Positions 7,828-15,155 of a stretch of 54,654 nt of DNA are shown piece by piece. Positions within the stretch are counted from its first letter, which is position 1. Each line of letters begins with the position of its first letter. A model generated the notes under the pieces. That model had not been told where the DNA came from. It saw only the letters and a list, made by a program, of their open reading frames with translations, and searched no databases. The position numbers and the translations under genes are program-made. Origin of the DNA: Pseudomonadota bacterium (lineage in GTDB: Bacteria > Pseudomonadota > Gammaproteobacteria > Steroidobacterales > Steroidobacteraceae); NCBI GenBank assembly GCA_021847105.1, contig JAJZUT010000023.1, positions 1 through 54,654 of the forward strand, in the 5' to 3' direction.

Positions 7828-8347
7828 GAGCGAGCTCCGTCTTGATCTCGGGCGGGATTGCCCGAGGACGAAGCCCCACGCCGCAGCGCACCGGTCCAGG
7901 CCGCGGCTCTGCGCGCGTGCGAGCACGGCCGTCCGCGGCCATGCGAAGGCCTGGACGGGTGCGACCGGCGTGGTAAACTGACAAAACATAGGCAAGCCTG
8001 CCCCTCTGCATCATCTTCTCTCGAGTCTCAACGTCTTACTCTCTCGAACGCATGCGTACCGAGCGGGCAATTCGGGTCGTTGCCGAAACGGCAAGAAGAT
8101 CACGGAACCTTCACAGTTAGTGTGATTCTCGCTCAGCAAAATCAAGAACCAGACTTGCAGCAGCTCAGTCGAGTCAATTGGACGATGGCCGAAACCGACG
8201 ACGATCTACGATTCTGCGCGAACGCTGGTTAACGACTCGCGGCTGCTGGTCACGGAGAGCGGCTCAACGTTGGCTGCGAGAATCAACTTCTCTCGCAGGC
8301 CGCTTGAAGGGAAGGTCATCGCCCGTGTCAACGATCAGGACCGCTTC
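7828..8347. other. 520-bp stretch without recognisable gene
   Basis: No frame here shows a known motif or a convincing start. It separates the plasmid-like backbone from the fluoride island and may contain the junction of the element. No direct repeat marking an end was found by eye. Confidence 0.4.
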
Positions 8348-9424
8348 CTAGTAGTGGTGGCTGGCCAATCGCAGTCCGCCACGGCGACGATCGCTGGAGC
8401 GCGCGTGCACGGCGGGCACCATCTCGCTGATGATCAAGCCACGTTCGGCAGTCAGCGCATCGATAATCGGGAACGCCGCGGCCGTGCGCTCCGGTGTGTC
8501 GATCACGATTGTAAGCGTGGGCACGTGCCGTGCCACCTGCAGCGGCCGATCCCCATGTGGAGCGTGATCGCCGTGAAAGCCCCAAATCCCGCGAAGGCTT
8601 GTCGTCCCGCTTGATCCGGTCGCACGAAGCTGCCGGGTGATCGCACGGTAGACCGGCTGTCCTCCGTGCTGGGCCGCCGCCGAGGTGATGATGCTCAGCT
8701 TCTGCCACAACGCCATTCCGTGTTGGTCGGTTCCGGGCAGCTCGTGCGGCCGCTCCAGCAGCTCCCCGTCGCGCTTGCAGATACGCACCCGCTCCAGGCT
8801 GATCAGTGGAGTGCGCAGCAGCGCACCCAATTCGGGCAAGACTCGGGTGATGCTGGGGCCTGAGCCAATCGCCATGACCATCATCGGCACCTCGGCGTTG
8901 CGGCCGAAAAACTGGGCGCGTTCACGCTGGCCGTGGCGCGTGCCATCGACCCCGAGCAGCACCGTGGCTCCGGCGATGCCTCGACGGTGCAGCAGCTCGC
9001 ACACGCCAACGTAGGCCGGTACCCGGTAGGTGCGTTCTTGACGCCCGAGGTAAACGGTCAGCTTGGTTGCTTCGTGCAGACTCTCTGGCAGTGAAATCGG
9101 CCCGATGTCACCTTGTATCAGTCGCGCCCGCTCTAGCGTCACCAGGCCGACGTTCTCGATGCCGGCGACTTCGTCGAGGATTGATTCGATGCGCGCTCGC
9201 GAATCCACGGCAATCGCGACCGCGGGCAGATCCTCCGACAGCGTCAGCGAACTATCGCTGCGCAAATGATGCTTCAGCCCGAACCCCTCCACACCGCGCA
9301 GCATGATGCTCGAGGCAATCTCGTTGCGACCGTAGATGTCCAATAGGCGATCCGCGACAAACCGGCCGGCGCTGCGGTGGCGTTCGCCAAAATAGCACGT
9401 CAGTTTGAGGCAGTCCTCGTTCAC
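8348..9424 (-). CDS. Triple DUF190-domain protein of the fluoride operon
   Basis: 358 aa with three consecutive DUF190 modules: residues about 1-105 (LKLTCYFGERHR...ASSIMLRGVEGFG), 120-225 (TKLTVYLGRQER...ATVLLGVDG) and 236-345 (QKLSIITSAAAQHGG...TTSLRGIWGFHG). DUF190 has a PII-like ferredoxin fold and is often encoded next to crcB, where its role is unknown. Family members are usually one-domain, about 110 aa, so this looks like an internal triplication forming a trimer in one chain. The start overlaps the crcB stop by 4 bp. No metal or nucleotide site can be named from sequence alone. Confidence 0.85.
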   Translation of the reverse strand: MNEDCLKLTCYFGERHRSAGRFVADRLLDIYGRNEIASSIMLRGVEGFGLKHHLRSDSSLTLSEDLPAVAIAVDSRARIESILDEVAGIENVGLVTLERARLIQGDIGPISLPESLHEATKLTVYLGRQERTYRVPAYVGVCELLHRRGIAGATVLLGVDGTRHGQRERAQFFGRNAEVPMMVMAIGSGPSITRVLPELGALLRTPLISLERVRICKRDGELLERPHELPGTDQHGMALWQKLSIITSAAAQHGGQPVYRAITRQLRATGSSGTTSLRGIWGFHGDHAPHGDRPLQVARHVPTLTIVIDTPERTAAAFPIIDALTAERGLIISEMVPAVHARSSDRRRGGLRLASHHY

Positions 9425-9786
9425 AAATCAGCTCCGATCACCCTCCCGACGGCCGCTGCCGCGACGCCGAGAACGAGACTGAGTACTACGTTCACCGCAG
9501 CGGTCCAGGACCGGCGCTCTTCGGCGAGCCGCTCTGATTCAAACATCCATGTCGAGAAAGTCGTATAGGACCCGACCGCAGCGGTGCCAGCGAGGAGCGA
9601 CGCCCGTCCACTGAGCGCCAAGCCCGTCAAGAGGCCAAGGACGAGCGCGCCGCTGATGTTGATGACCATCGTTCCGTAGGGGAAGTCTCGCTTCCGACGC
9701 GACGCCACCACACCGTCGACCACAAAGCGCAGCACTGATCCCGCACCGCCGATGAGCACCACGCCCACCCAGACCAGCACCGTCAC
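9421..9786 (-). CDS. crcB: Fluoride channel CrcB/Fluc, second subunit
   Basis: 121 aa with four membrane segments. Fluc signatures: [12 protein letters not shown] near the N-terminus, [16 protein letters not shown] (channel Asn), and [12 protein letters not shown] (Thr/Phe box). Fluc channels export fluoride passively as dual-topology dimers. GTG 9786 is chosen because it overlaps the upstream crcB stop as GTGA and gives the normal family length; the open frame extends to 10068 but that part is not channel-like. With the upstream paralogue it may form a heterodimer, as in bacteria with paired crcB genes. Confidence 0.88.
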   Translation of the reverse strand: MTVLVWVGVVLIGGAGSVLRFVVDGVVASRRKRDFPYGTMVINISGALVLGLLTGLALSGRASLLAGTAAVGSYTTFSTWMFESERLAEERRSWTAAVNVVLSLVLGVAAAAVGRVIGADL

Positions 9787-10262
9787 GCGCCCACCCAAAC
9801 CCTTCGCGACACCGCCGTCGCGACATAAATGGCAGCGAACCCGCAGACGATGCTCGCCGCCGCGTAGAGATCCGCCAGAACATACGCGCGTGCATCGATC
9901 ATTTTCAACAACTCGACCTGCATCGTCGAGAAAGTCGACAACCCGCCGCAAAGGCCGGTACCGAGCAGGGGCCGTCGATAGCTCGACAAAGGCAACCGCT
10001 CTTGCAGCCGAGTCACAAAATAGCCTAGCAGGAACGCAGCTACGATGTTGACCACGAACGTGGGCCACGGCCAGCTGGTCGGCGAGTGCGGGAAAGCCAC
10101 CGCCAACCAGGCTCGAAGCAGCGTCCCGATCGCGCCACCGGCGAAGATTGCGGTAACCTCCCGGATATCCAGGCGAGGCAGCAGCCGGGCGCGGGACGGC
10201 GGCGCGGTGCCGTCAGGAACAGTGTCACCGCGGGCATCTAAACTGATGGCCGAATTTGACAC
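9783..10262 (-). CDS. crcB: Fluoride channel CrcB/Fluc, first subunit
   Basis: About 159 aa from GTG 10262, which has GGAGG 11 bp upstream; an in-frame ATG exists at 10322. The Fluc core starts near [15 protein letters not shown], then [14 protein letters not shown] and [17 protein letters not shown], with a fourth membrane segment near the end. The N-terminal 30-40 residues before the first membrane helix are unusual and proline/arginine rich. It lies 118 bp past the ilvD remnant and downstream of a fluoride aptamer. Confidence 0.86.
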   Translation of the reverse strand: MSNSAISLDARGDTVPDGTAPPSRARLLPRLDIREVTAIFAGGAIGTLLRAWLAVAFPHSPTSWPWPTFVVNIVAAFLLGYFVTRLQERLPLSSYRRPLLGTGLCGGLSTFSTMQVELLKMIDARAYVLADLYAAASIVCGFAAIYVATAVSRRVWVGA

Positions 10263-10379
10263 AGCGACGGTGTCCTCCACATGAAAAGCCGGGCAAAAGC
10301 GGAAGCCATCATCCGTTATCACAGCGATTCGCGAGCCGCCGGTCCCGTCGCCACCAGAACTTCATCTCGGCACACACAT

Positions 10380-10752
10380 CTAATCGCAATTGGAAACGCA
10401 CACCAGCGCATCCGCGCAGTGGGCGTTGACCATGTATTCGACCGAATCGGCGATCAGGTCTCGCGAGGGCAGGCTGTAAAGCACTGTCTTGCCCCATAGT
10501 AATTCCATCGTGCACTGCTATGGTGTTGAACTCCCACGCCACACCGTCCGCCTCAGTGATTTCCTGTGCGATGAACCGTCCGCCGACGTCTCGCGAATGC
10601 ACGTGATCGGCCACGAATTGATTGCATGAATTCGAAATCCCAATGACCGGCTTGCCGAAATCCTCATCGTTCATACCCGTGGCGTACGACAACCAATGGG
10701 CGCCCGCCATATTGCGGCTGCAAATCGTCGTGCGGGACCGGTAAGGGGTCAT
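10380..10752 (-). pseudogene. ilvD: Dihydroxy-acid dehydratase (ilvD) 5' fragment, frameshifted
   Basis: From ATG 10752 the frame matches the N-terminus of IlvD (YRSRTT...RNMAGAHWLSYATGMNDEDFGKPVIGISNS, ...[14 protein letters not shown]). Near 10500 the similarity moves to another frame ([28 protein letters not shown]) and stops at TAG 10380, about 120 of the usual 560-620 residues. CNQF and SNCD retain parts of the Fe-S cluster region. It follows a 43-aa ORF with ATGA overlap, so a coupled gene pair behind the fluoride riboswitch has decayed. Confidence 0.85.
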
Positions 10753-10880
10753 GCGCTTCGCTCCCGCGGAAGGCGGGACGCCTTCATCCGAGCAGTACGA
10801 AGCCTCGCAGCCTTTGCGTCAATCCCATCGCCCGGGAGGACGACACAAGGGTGACATCGGATTTGAGACAGTTCCGGCAT
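10749..10880 (-). CDS. 43-aa ORF directly behind the fluoride riboswitch
   Basis: ATG 10880 sits 7 bp after GGAGG; the ATG two codons earlier is too close to that site to be used. The product (MPELSQIRCHPCVVLPGD...) has two Cys and a basic end (RTARMKASRLPRERSA). Its stop overlaps the ilvD start as ATGA. I do not recognise it. It could be a coding leader or an ilvD companion. Confidence 0.4.
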   Translation of the reverse strand: MPELSQIRCHPCVVLPGDGIDAKAARLRTARMKASRLPRERSA

Positions 10881-10897
10881 CGGCATACCTCCAAAGT

Positions 10898-10923
10898 GTC
10901 TCCCACGTAACTCTATGGGAGAC
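10898..10923 (-). promoter_or_regulatory. Hairpin between fluoride aptamer and first start codon
   Basis: GTCTCCCA and TGGGAGAC form an 8-bp perfect stem with a 10-nt loop, 11 nt downstream of the aptamer and just before the GGAGG site. GTCTCCC could also pair with the GGGAGA at the aptamer's 5' end. It is a candidate expression platform; no U-run follows, so translational control is more likely than termination. Confidence 0.5.
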
Positions 10924-10933
10924 GACATCTGAT

Positions 10934-10988
10934 AGGCATCATCAGCCGGTTGCCGGCGGTTTTTTTGGCGGGAGGAATGCCATCTCCC
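10934..10988 (-). ncRNA. Fluoride riboswitch (crcB motif), crcB–DUF190 operon
   Basis: The minus-strand RNA begins GGGAGAUGGCAUUCCUCCC, continues with A-rich ...AACCGCC, and ends CCGGCUGAUGAUGCCU. Pairings match the crcB-RNA fold: GGGAG/CUCCC, GGCAU/AUGCC, and GCCGG/CCGGC closing the pseudoknotted hairpin. Downstream genes include two crcB, which fits fluoride induction. Confidence 0.93.
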
Positions 10989-10996
10989 TCGTGTGA

Positions 10997-11025
10997 AATA
11001 TACGGATATGCCGCACGAACGGCAA
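10997..11025 (-). promoter_or_regulatory. Promoter of the crcB riboswitch transcript
   Basis: TTGCCG (-35), a 17-bp spacer and TATATT (-10) lie directly before the aptamer, so the transcript would start a few bases before GGGAG. Confidence 0.65.
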
Positions 11026-11612
11026 GCGCCTGCGTGTGAATTCCGTTCGGCATCAATGAGACGGGGGCGCATCGGCGCGGTTCGGCTCGCCGTTCACTGC
11101 GGAGATGCGGCCCCTGCGCGCGGCGGAGATCGCGCTCACTCGCTCTTCGCGGTGACGCAGAGACGCTATTTCATGGGGCAGTTCGGCTCTGCGTGCAGCT
11201 GCGCACCCCGGCGCTTGACGTAGCTCGGCTGGGCACTTGAAGGCACGCTGCAACCCTCTGGTCGTCGCGGCGACCCACCCCGTCGCGTCGACGCACACGT
11301 CTTCGACTCTCTGAGCGGTGCATCACTCGAAACGCCGACGGATTCTGCACGCGTGCACTTGGACCTGATCGAGCGTGCCTTCTCCGGCTTAGCTCTCGTT
11401 CCGAGCGCCGCCTATTACTTGCACGAACGAGTGATCGCGCAGCTTCAATCGCAAACGAGGAGTCGCGGGATGAGGCAAAAGGCGGTACACGTGTCGCGCC
11501 GCGCGAAGGGACGAGCGGCTACGATCGCCGACCGCGCGAGCGTTCTGCAGCGAGTATTGGCCGATGACAAGGTCAATCTCTTCGCCGGTCAGAGCGGGAG
11601 CTTGCTCGTTCG
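11026..11612. other. 590-bp stretch without recognisable gene
   Basis: Open frames exist on both strands but none shows a known motif. Together with the thioesterase scrap that follows, this looks like degraded coding DNA. Confidence 0.4.
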
Positions 11613-11745
11613 ATGCGCATCGTCATTGGCGCGTGGCGTCGCCCTCGCGAGGGCGAGGAATATTGCAAGGTCACGCGGGTCGCCTTCACCAATGTTGCCG
11701 CGGATCCCGCTCACAAGTCGCGCCCGCTGCCAATGGAGGATTGAT
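11613..11745 (+). pseudogene. Acyl-CoA thioesterase (YciA-like) C-terminal scrap
   Basis: The frame reads MRIVIGAWRRPREGEE then CKVTRVAFTNVAADP...RPLPMED and stops. This matches the C-terminal strand region of hotdog-fold acyl-CoA thioesterases (pattern G-R-T-S-M-x-I-x-I-x-x-W-R-R...K-V-T-x-x-x-F-T-x-V-A-x-D). The preceding part of the fold is missing upstream, so only a fragment of 40-45 residues remains. Confidence 0.5.
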
Positions 11746-11978
11746 CCGATGCACCGCCGCCGAGGCTGCCGGTTGCCGTCACGGGAACTCATAAATCCCC
11801 TGCGGCACAGATATCGCCGGCCGGCCTCGAGATGTAACTGCAATCCAGGTGCTCTTGACTTCGCAGCCAGGGTACAATTCGAGGGCCAGGCAGAGCGACT
11901 GGCAACAGCAGATACCTTCTGCGGCGTGACTCACGCTGAAGAAGCCGCGATGCCCAACGACCGAGAGGCCGCCCCGCA

Positions 11979-12329
11979 ATGCAAGGGTCATTCTTTCGCT
12001 TCTACGTTCACGAAAATCATCGCCATCACGGCCGGCTCGTGTGGGAATGGCTGCTCGAACACGGCAACAAGCTCGGTATGCGCGGCGGCTCTGCGTTCAC
12101 GGCGATGGCGGGCTTCGGCCGGCACCACGTATTACGCGAAGCGCGATTCTTCGAGCTCGCCGGCAACCTCACGGTGGAAGTGGAGTTCATTGCGACACAG
12201 GAGGAAGCTCAGAAACTTCTCGACCTGCTGAATCAGGAGAAGATCCGCCTGTTTTATGCCTACACACCGGCGTCCTTCGGAGTGATCAACCCCGATGCGT
12301 CGGATCCACCGACCGCGGGCGACTGCTGA
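11979..12329 (+). CDS. Single-domain DUF190 protein
   Basis: 116 aa. FFRFYVHENHRHHGRLVWEWLLEHGNKLGMRGGSAFTAMAGFGRHHVL, then ARFFELAGNLTVEVEFIATQEEAQKLLDLL and FYAYTPASFGVI, follow the whole DUF190 family. Members have a PII-like fold and accompany fluoride genes. GAGAGG precedes the start. No aptamer was found upstream on this strand. Its 3' end overlaps the convergent ATPase gene by 44 bp, so antisense effects are possible. Confidence 0.85.
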   Translation: MQGSFFRFYVHENHRHHGRLVWEWLLEHGNKLGMRGGSAFTAMAGFGRHHVLREARFFELAGNLTVEVEFIATQEEAQKLLDLLNQEKIRLFYAYTPASFGVINPDASDPPTAGDC

Positions 12330-13122
12330 TGCCGCTGAACCGGCGTGCCCGGTCCGACGGTGCGGGCGCCCCTGCAACATTGCCGCGCTGGAACTCTTCC
12401 ACGTGGGCCGCCGAAATCGGGCGAAGCATGCCGAGCGCCTCGTAGCGCACGGCGGCTTCGGCATCAACGCACATCACGCTCACCAAGGGCCCGTGCTTGC
12501 ACCAATAGCGGGAATCCCGCGCAAGGTCAGTGCACATCACGATCCAACCTGGCCGGCCGCGTGCCGCTTCGACCAGCTTGTGCGCGGCCTGCGCCTCGAA
12601 TGGCGGCAACCGGAGACACCTGCACCGCTCGTCCAGCAGACGACGAAGCTGCATCGCCGTTGCCAGTGGCATGCGCACGGACATCGCGCCATAGCGCCAC
12701 GGTCGCATCCGGTTGCGCTCTCTCTCATCGTCGACGTCAACTGCCGTCAACACTCCCGCGATCTTGCCGTGAAGTCTCCGCAGGAAGGACACCATTGCGC
12801 TGCCGTTGCAGTGGAAGTGATCGAGCAGCAGTACACCCGCCCGGCGATCCGCGGCATTCCACAGCCGAAAGCGGGCGGTGCGACGGCCGACCTCACGCGT
12901 ATCCACCCCTGGGTAGGCACGCTCCAAGGTCTGAGTGATGTCATCGAGAGTCGCCGTGGAAATCGAGTATGCGCAGGGGATAGCGGCGGCTCCTAACCGC
13001 GATTGCACCTGCAAGAGCACCGTGGACTTGCCGCTGCCACGCGGACCGCACAGCGTCAAGTGCTCGCCCTGCAACAGCCGCCGCGTCAGTTGCGTGGTCC
13101 ATTCCGATAAATGGGGGTGCAT
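12286..13122 (-). CDS. P-loop ATPase under a fluoride riboswitch
   Basis: 278 aa, AAA/STAND-like. Walker A is GPRGSGKST (residues 26-34), Walker B AGVLLLDHFH (95-104), and a long Arg-rich C-terminal part follows (ERNRMRPWRYGAMSVRMPL). No membrane segments or transporter signatures, so it is not an ABC transporter subunit. The ATG at 13122 follows AGGTGG; the open frame runs on to 14496 only as the shadow of the hyf-like genes. The aptamer 41 nt upstream predicts induction by fluoride. Function unknown. Confidence 0.75.
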   Translation of the reverse strand: MHPHLSEWTTQLTRRLLQGEHLTLCGPRGSGKSTVLLQVQSRLGAAAIPCAYSISTATLDDITQTLERAYPGVDTREVGRRTARFRLWNAADRRAGVLLLDHFHCNGSAMVSFLRRLHGKIAGVLTAVDVDDERERNRMRPWRYGAMSVRMPLATAMQLRRLLDERCRCLRLPPFEAQAAHKLVEAARGRPGWIVMCTDLARDSRYWCKHGPLVSVMCVDAEAAVRYEALGMLRPISAAHVEEFQRGNVAGAPAPSDRARRFSGISSRPRSVDPTHRG

Positions 13123-13163
13123 GAGTCCACCTGCTCGCTTTCGCCCGGGAACACTCCCGCTGC

Positions 13164-13213
13164 AGGCATCATCAGCCGCTGTCGCGACATTTAGGGGAGG
13201 CATGCCATCTCCC
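13164..13213 (-). ncRNA. Fluoride riboswitch upstream of the ATPase
   Basis: Minus-strand RNA: GGGAGAUGGCAUGCCUCCC at the 5' end and GGCUGAUGAUGCCUGC at the 3' end, with the same GGGAG/CUCCC and GGCAU/AUGCC pairings as the crcB aptamer. A short hairpin CGGGA-GUGU-UCCCG (plus strand 13144-13157) follows and could be the expression platform. Confidence 0.9.
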
Positions 13214-13278
13214 ATCCAAGATAGAGAGTCTAGGACTGCCGAGGCTCTCTCGGCAAGCGCTGGACGAAGAGGCCGAGC

Positions 13279-13307
13279 TTGCTGGCCTATCCGCCCCTGT
13301 GTATATT
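13279..13307 (+). promoter_or_regulatory. Promoter of the hyf-like operon
   Basis: TTGCTG (13279-13284), a 17-bp spacer and TATATT (13302-13307) with an extended -10 TG precede the plus-strand aptamer by 8 bp. The -10 is identical to that of the crcB transcript. Confidence 0.7.
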
Positions 13308-13315
13308 GAATCGCA

Positions 13316-13370
13316 GGGAGATGGCATGCCTCCCGTAACAAGAACTGCCGCCTACGGCTGATGATGCCTA
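13316..13370 (+). ncRNA. Fluoride riboswitch of the hydrogenase-like operon
   Basis: RNA GGGAGAUGGCAUGCCUCCC, then ...ACUGCCGCC, then GGCUGAUGAUGCCUAC: the three helices of the crcB motif are intact. CCUAC at its 3' edge (13367-13371) can alternatively pair with GUAGG (13382-13386). A 157-nt leader separates the aptamer from the first gene. Confidence 0.91.
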
Positions 13371-13527
13371 CCCGAACCGTTGTAGGAGCGGTGGAGTGGT
13401 AGCGCATGAGACCTGAGCGAGTCCCGAGTCCGGCGCCTAGACTGCGCACGCAGTTCCTGCTGTGTCTTAGGTCGCGAACCCGCTTCCAGGCAAGCCACCT
13501 GCGGCACATGCCTGAAAAGGCAGCCAG

Positions 13528-14472
13528 GTGACCCGTCCGATCTTCCTGCAGATCGCTCAAGTTTGCGCCGTGCTGGCGATCGCCCCACTTCTGCAGGGCA
13601 TCATCCTGCAATGGGAAGAGCGCGTGCAGCGAGCGCAGGGACCGGGCATCTTCCAGCCCTACCGCGACCTGTGGAAGCTGTTCCACAAGCAGCTCGTGGT
13701 GCCCGAGACCGCGAGTTTCATCTACTGGGCTGCACCCATCGTCGCCTTCACCTGCATGCTGACGGTGCCGATCCTGATCCCAGTCCTGACGAACTTCCCG
13801 CTCCCGCTTTCGGACATGGGCGACATCCTCGGTGGCGGTCTCATTTTGACCCTGGGCTCGTTCTTCATCACGCTCGGGGGACTCGACTCCGGCAGCGCCT
13901 ACGGCGGCATCGGCGCGGCGCGCTCCGTGATGCTCGGCATTCTCGCCGAGCCGACACTGATCCTCGTGTTCGTCGGCATCACGCTGCTCGCCAAATCGAT
14001 GTTGCCCTTCGTGGTCAATCACCTGCTCGCCGGCCAGTCCGCCGTGTATTGGGGTCCGGCACACCTTTTCCTGGTCGGGGCCTTTTTCATCCTGCTGCTC
14101 GTCGAGACCGATCGGTTGCCCATCCACTCGAGCACCCACATCGAGGTGTACATGATCGAGGAGGGACGCATCCTCGAGTACTCGGGGCCCTTGCTGGCGC
14201 TTCTGCGCTGGGCGTCGGCGATGAAACAGTTCATTCTCTACACCATTTTCTGCAATGTGCTGCTGTTGCCTTGGGGACTGTCGCTGCAGGGAACGGCCCT
14301 CGGGGCGCTCGGCGCGGCCGGCGGGCTGTTTCTGAAGTTTTCGGTCGTCGGCGCGGTAGTGGTGGCGGTCGAGACGGCCCAATCGCGCCTGCGCTACTAC
14401 CGGTATCAGGAACCGCTCGCCGCCTCGTTCGTACTCGCAATCCTCGCGATCGTGGCCAATCAACTGAGATGA
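13528..14472 (+). CDS. hyfC: HyfC/NuoH-like membrane subunit
   Basis: 314 aa, GTG start after CAGCCAG. About eight hydrophobic segments. GPGIFQPYRDLWKLFHKQ and the acidic loop LVETDRLPIHSSTHIEVYMIEEGRILEYSG are the NuoH/HycD/HyfC quinone- or ion-channel-region motifs. It is the membrane anchor linking the peripheral arm to the antiporter-like subunits. First gene after the fluoride aptamer; its stop overlaps the next start (ATGA). Confidence 0.88.
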   Translation: MTRPIFLQIAQVCAVLAIAPLLQGIILQWEERVQRAQGPGIFQPYRDLWKLFHKQLVVPETASFIYWAAPIVAFTCMLTVPILIPVLTNFPLPLSDMGDILGGGLILTLGSFFITLGGLDSGSAYGGIGAARSVMLGILAEPTLILVFVGITLLAKSMLPFVVNHLLAGQSAVYWGPAHLFLVGAFFILLLVETDRLPIHSSTHIEVYMIEEGRILEYSGPLLALLRWASAMKQFILYTIFCNVLLLPWGLSLQGTALGALGAAGGLFLKFSVVGAVVVAVETAQSRLRYYRYQEPLAASFVLAILAIVANQLR

Positions 14473-15155
14473 TGATGTTCGCCGCCCATCTGCCACCCCT
14501 TGCGCGATCGCTCTTCAGCCTGCTCACCATCACGAGCCTGCTGCTCGCCTTCGTGATGCTCGGCTCGCGTTGGCTCAACGCCTACCTAGGCGCGTTCGCA
14601 CTGCAATCCTGGCTGATCGCGGTCCTCTCGGCCGCCGTCGCCTATTACGGTGGTTATCCCGAGCTGTACGGGATCGCAGTGCTGACCGCGCTGTTTCGGG
14701 GTCTGCTGCTGCCCTACCTGCTGCTTCGCATCACGCGACGTCTCAAGGTCGACCGCGAACTGCACGAGCGGCTCGCACCGAGCTCGAGCCTGGTGGTGGG
14801 CGGGCTGCTGGTCGTGTTCGCATTCGTCGTCTCGGCCCACCTCGGTGCCACGCTCGGGCTCACCGGTACCATCGCGGTGCTCGCCCTCACCACCATGCTT
14901 TCAATGAAGCTCATCGGTTTTCTCATGCTGATGGTGCGCAGCGAAGTGGTGAGTCAGATCTTAGGACTCCTAGTGATCGAGAACGGTATCTTCCTCGGCT
15001 CTCAGATCCTGGTACCGGGCATGCCACTGCTGATCGAGCTGGTGATCCTCTTTGACCTGCTGGTGGTGGTGGCCTGCCTCGGTGTGCTCGTGCGCTACCT
15101 CACCGTGCATGCCGGCACCACGAGCACCCGGGATCTGACGAGGCTGGTCGGATGA
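14469..15155 (+). CDS. hyfE: HyfE-like membrane subunit
   Basis: 228 aa, six to seven hydrophobic segments, starting MMMFAAHLPP. The C-terminal half (LGLLVIENGIFLGSQI, LLIELVILFDLLVVV) resembles HyfE and NuoK-like regions with buried Glu residues that take part in ion transfer. Four-bp overlaps on both sides show tight coupling. Similar length to E. coli HyfE (about 216 aa). Confidence 0.84.
   Translation: MMMFAAHLPPLARSLFSLLTITSLLLAFVMLGSRWLNAYLGAFALQSWLIAVLSAAVAYYGGYPELYGIAVLTALFRGLLLPYLLLRITRRLKVDRELHERLAPSSSLVVGGLLVVFAFVVSAHLGATLGLTGTIAVLALTTMLSMKLIGFLMLMVRSEVVSQILGLLVIENGIFLGSQILVPGMPLLIELVILFDLLVVVACLGVLVRYLTVHAGTTSTRDLTRLVG

Noticed and set aside
11868..11894. Promoter TTGACT...TACAAT before the DUF190 gene at 11979
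   Set aside because: The spacer is only 12 bp, too short for a functional σ70 promoter.
13563..14468. N-terminal part of the plus ORF ending at 15155
   Set aside because: It is an off-frame reading of hyfC; the real hyfE-like gene begins at ATG 14469.
13123..14496. Upstream 458 codons of the long minus-strand ORF ending at 12286
   Set aside because: This part is the antisense shadow of the hyfC-like gene and crosses two fluoride aptamers. Only the last 278 codons carry the P-loop ATPase.
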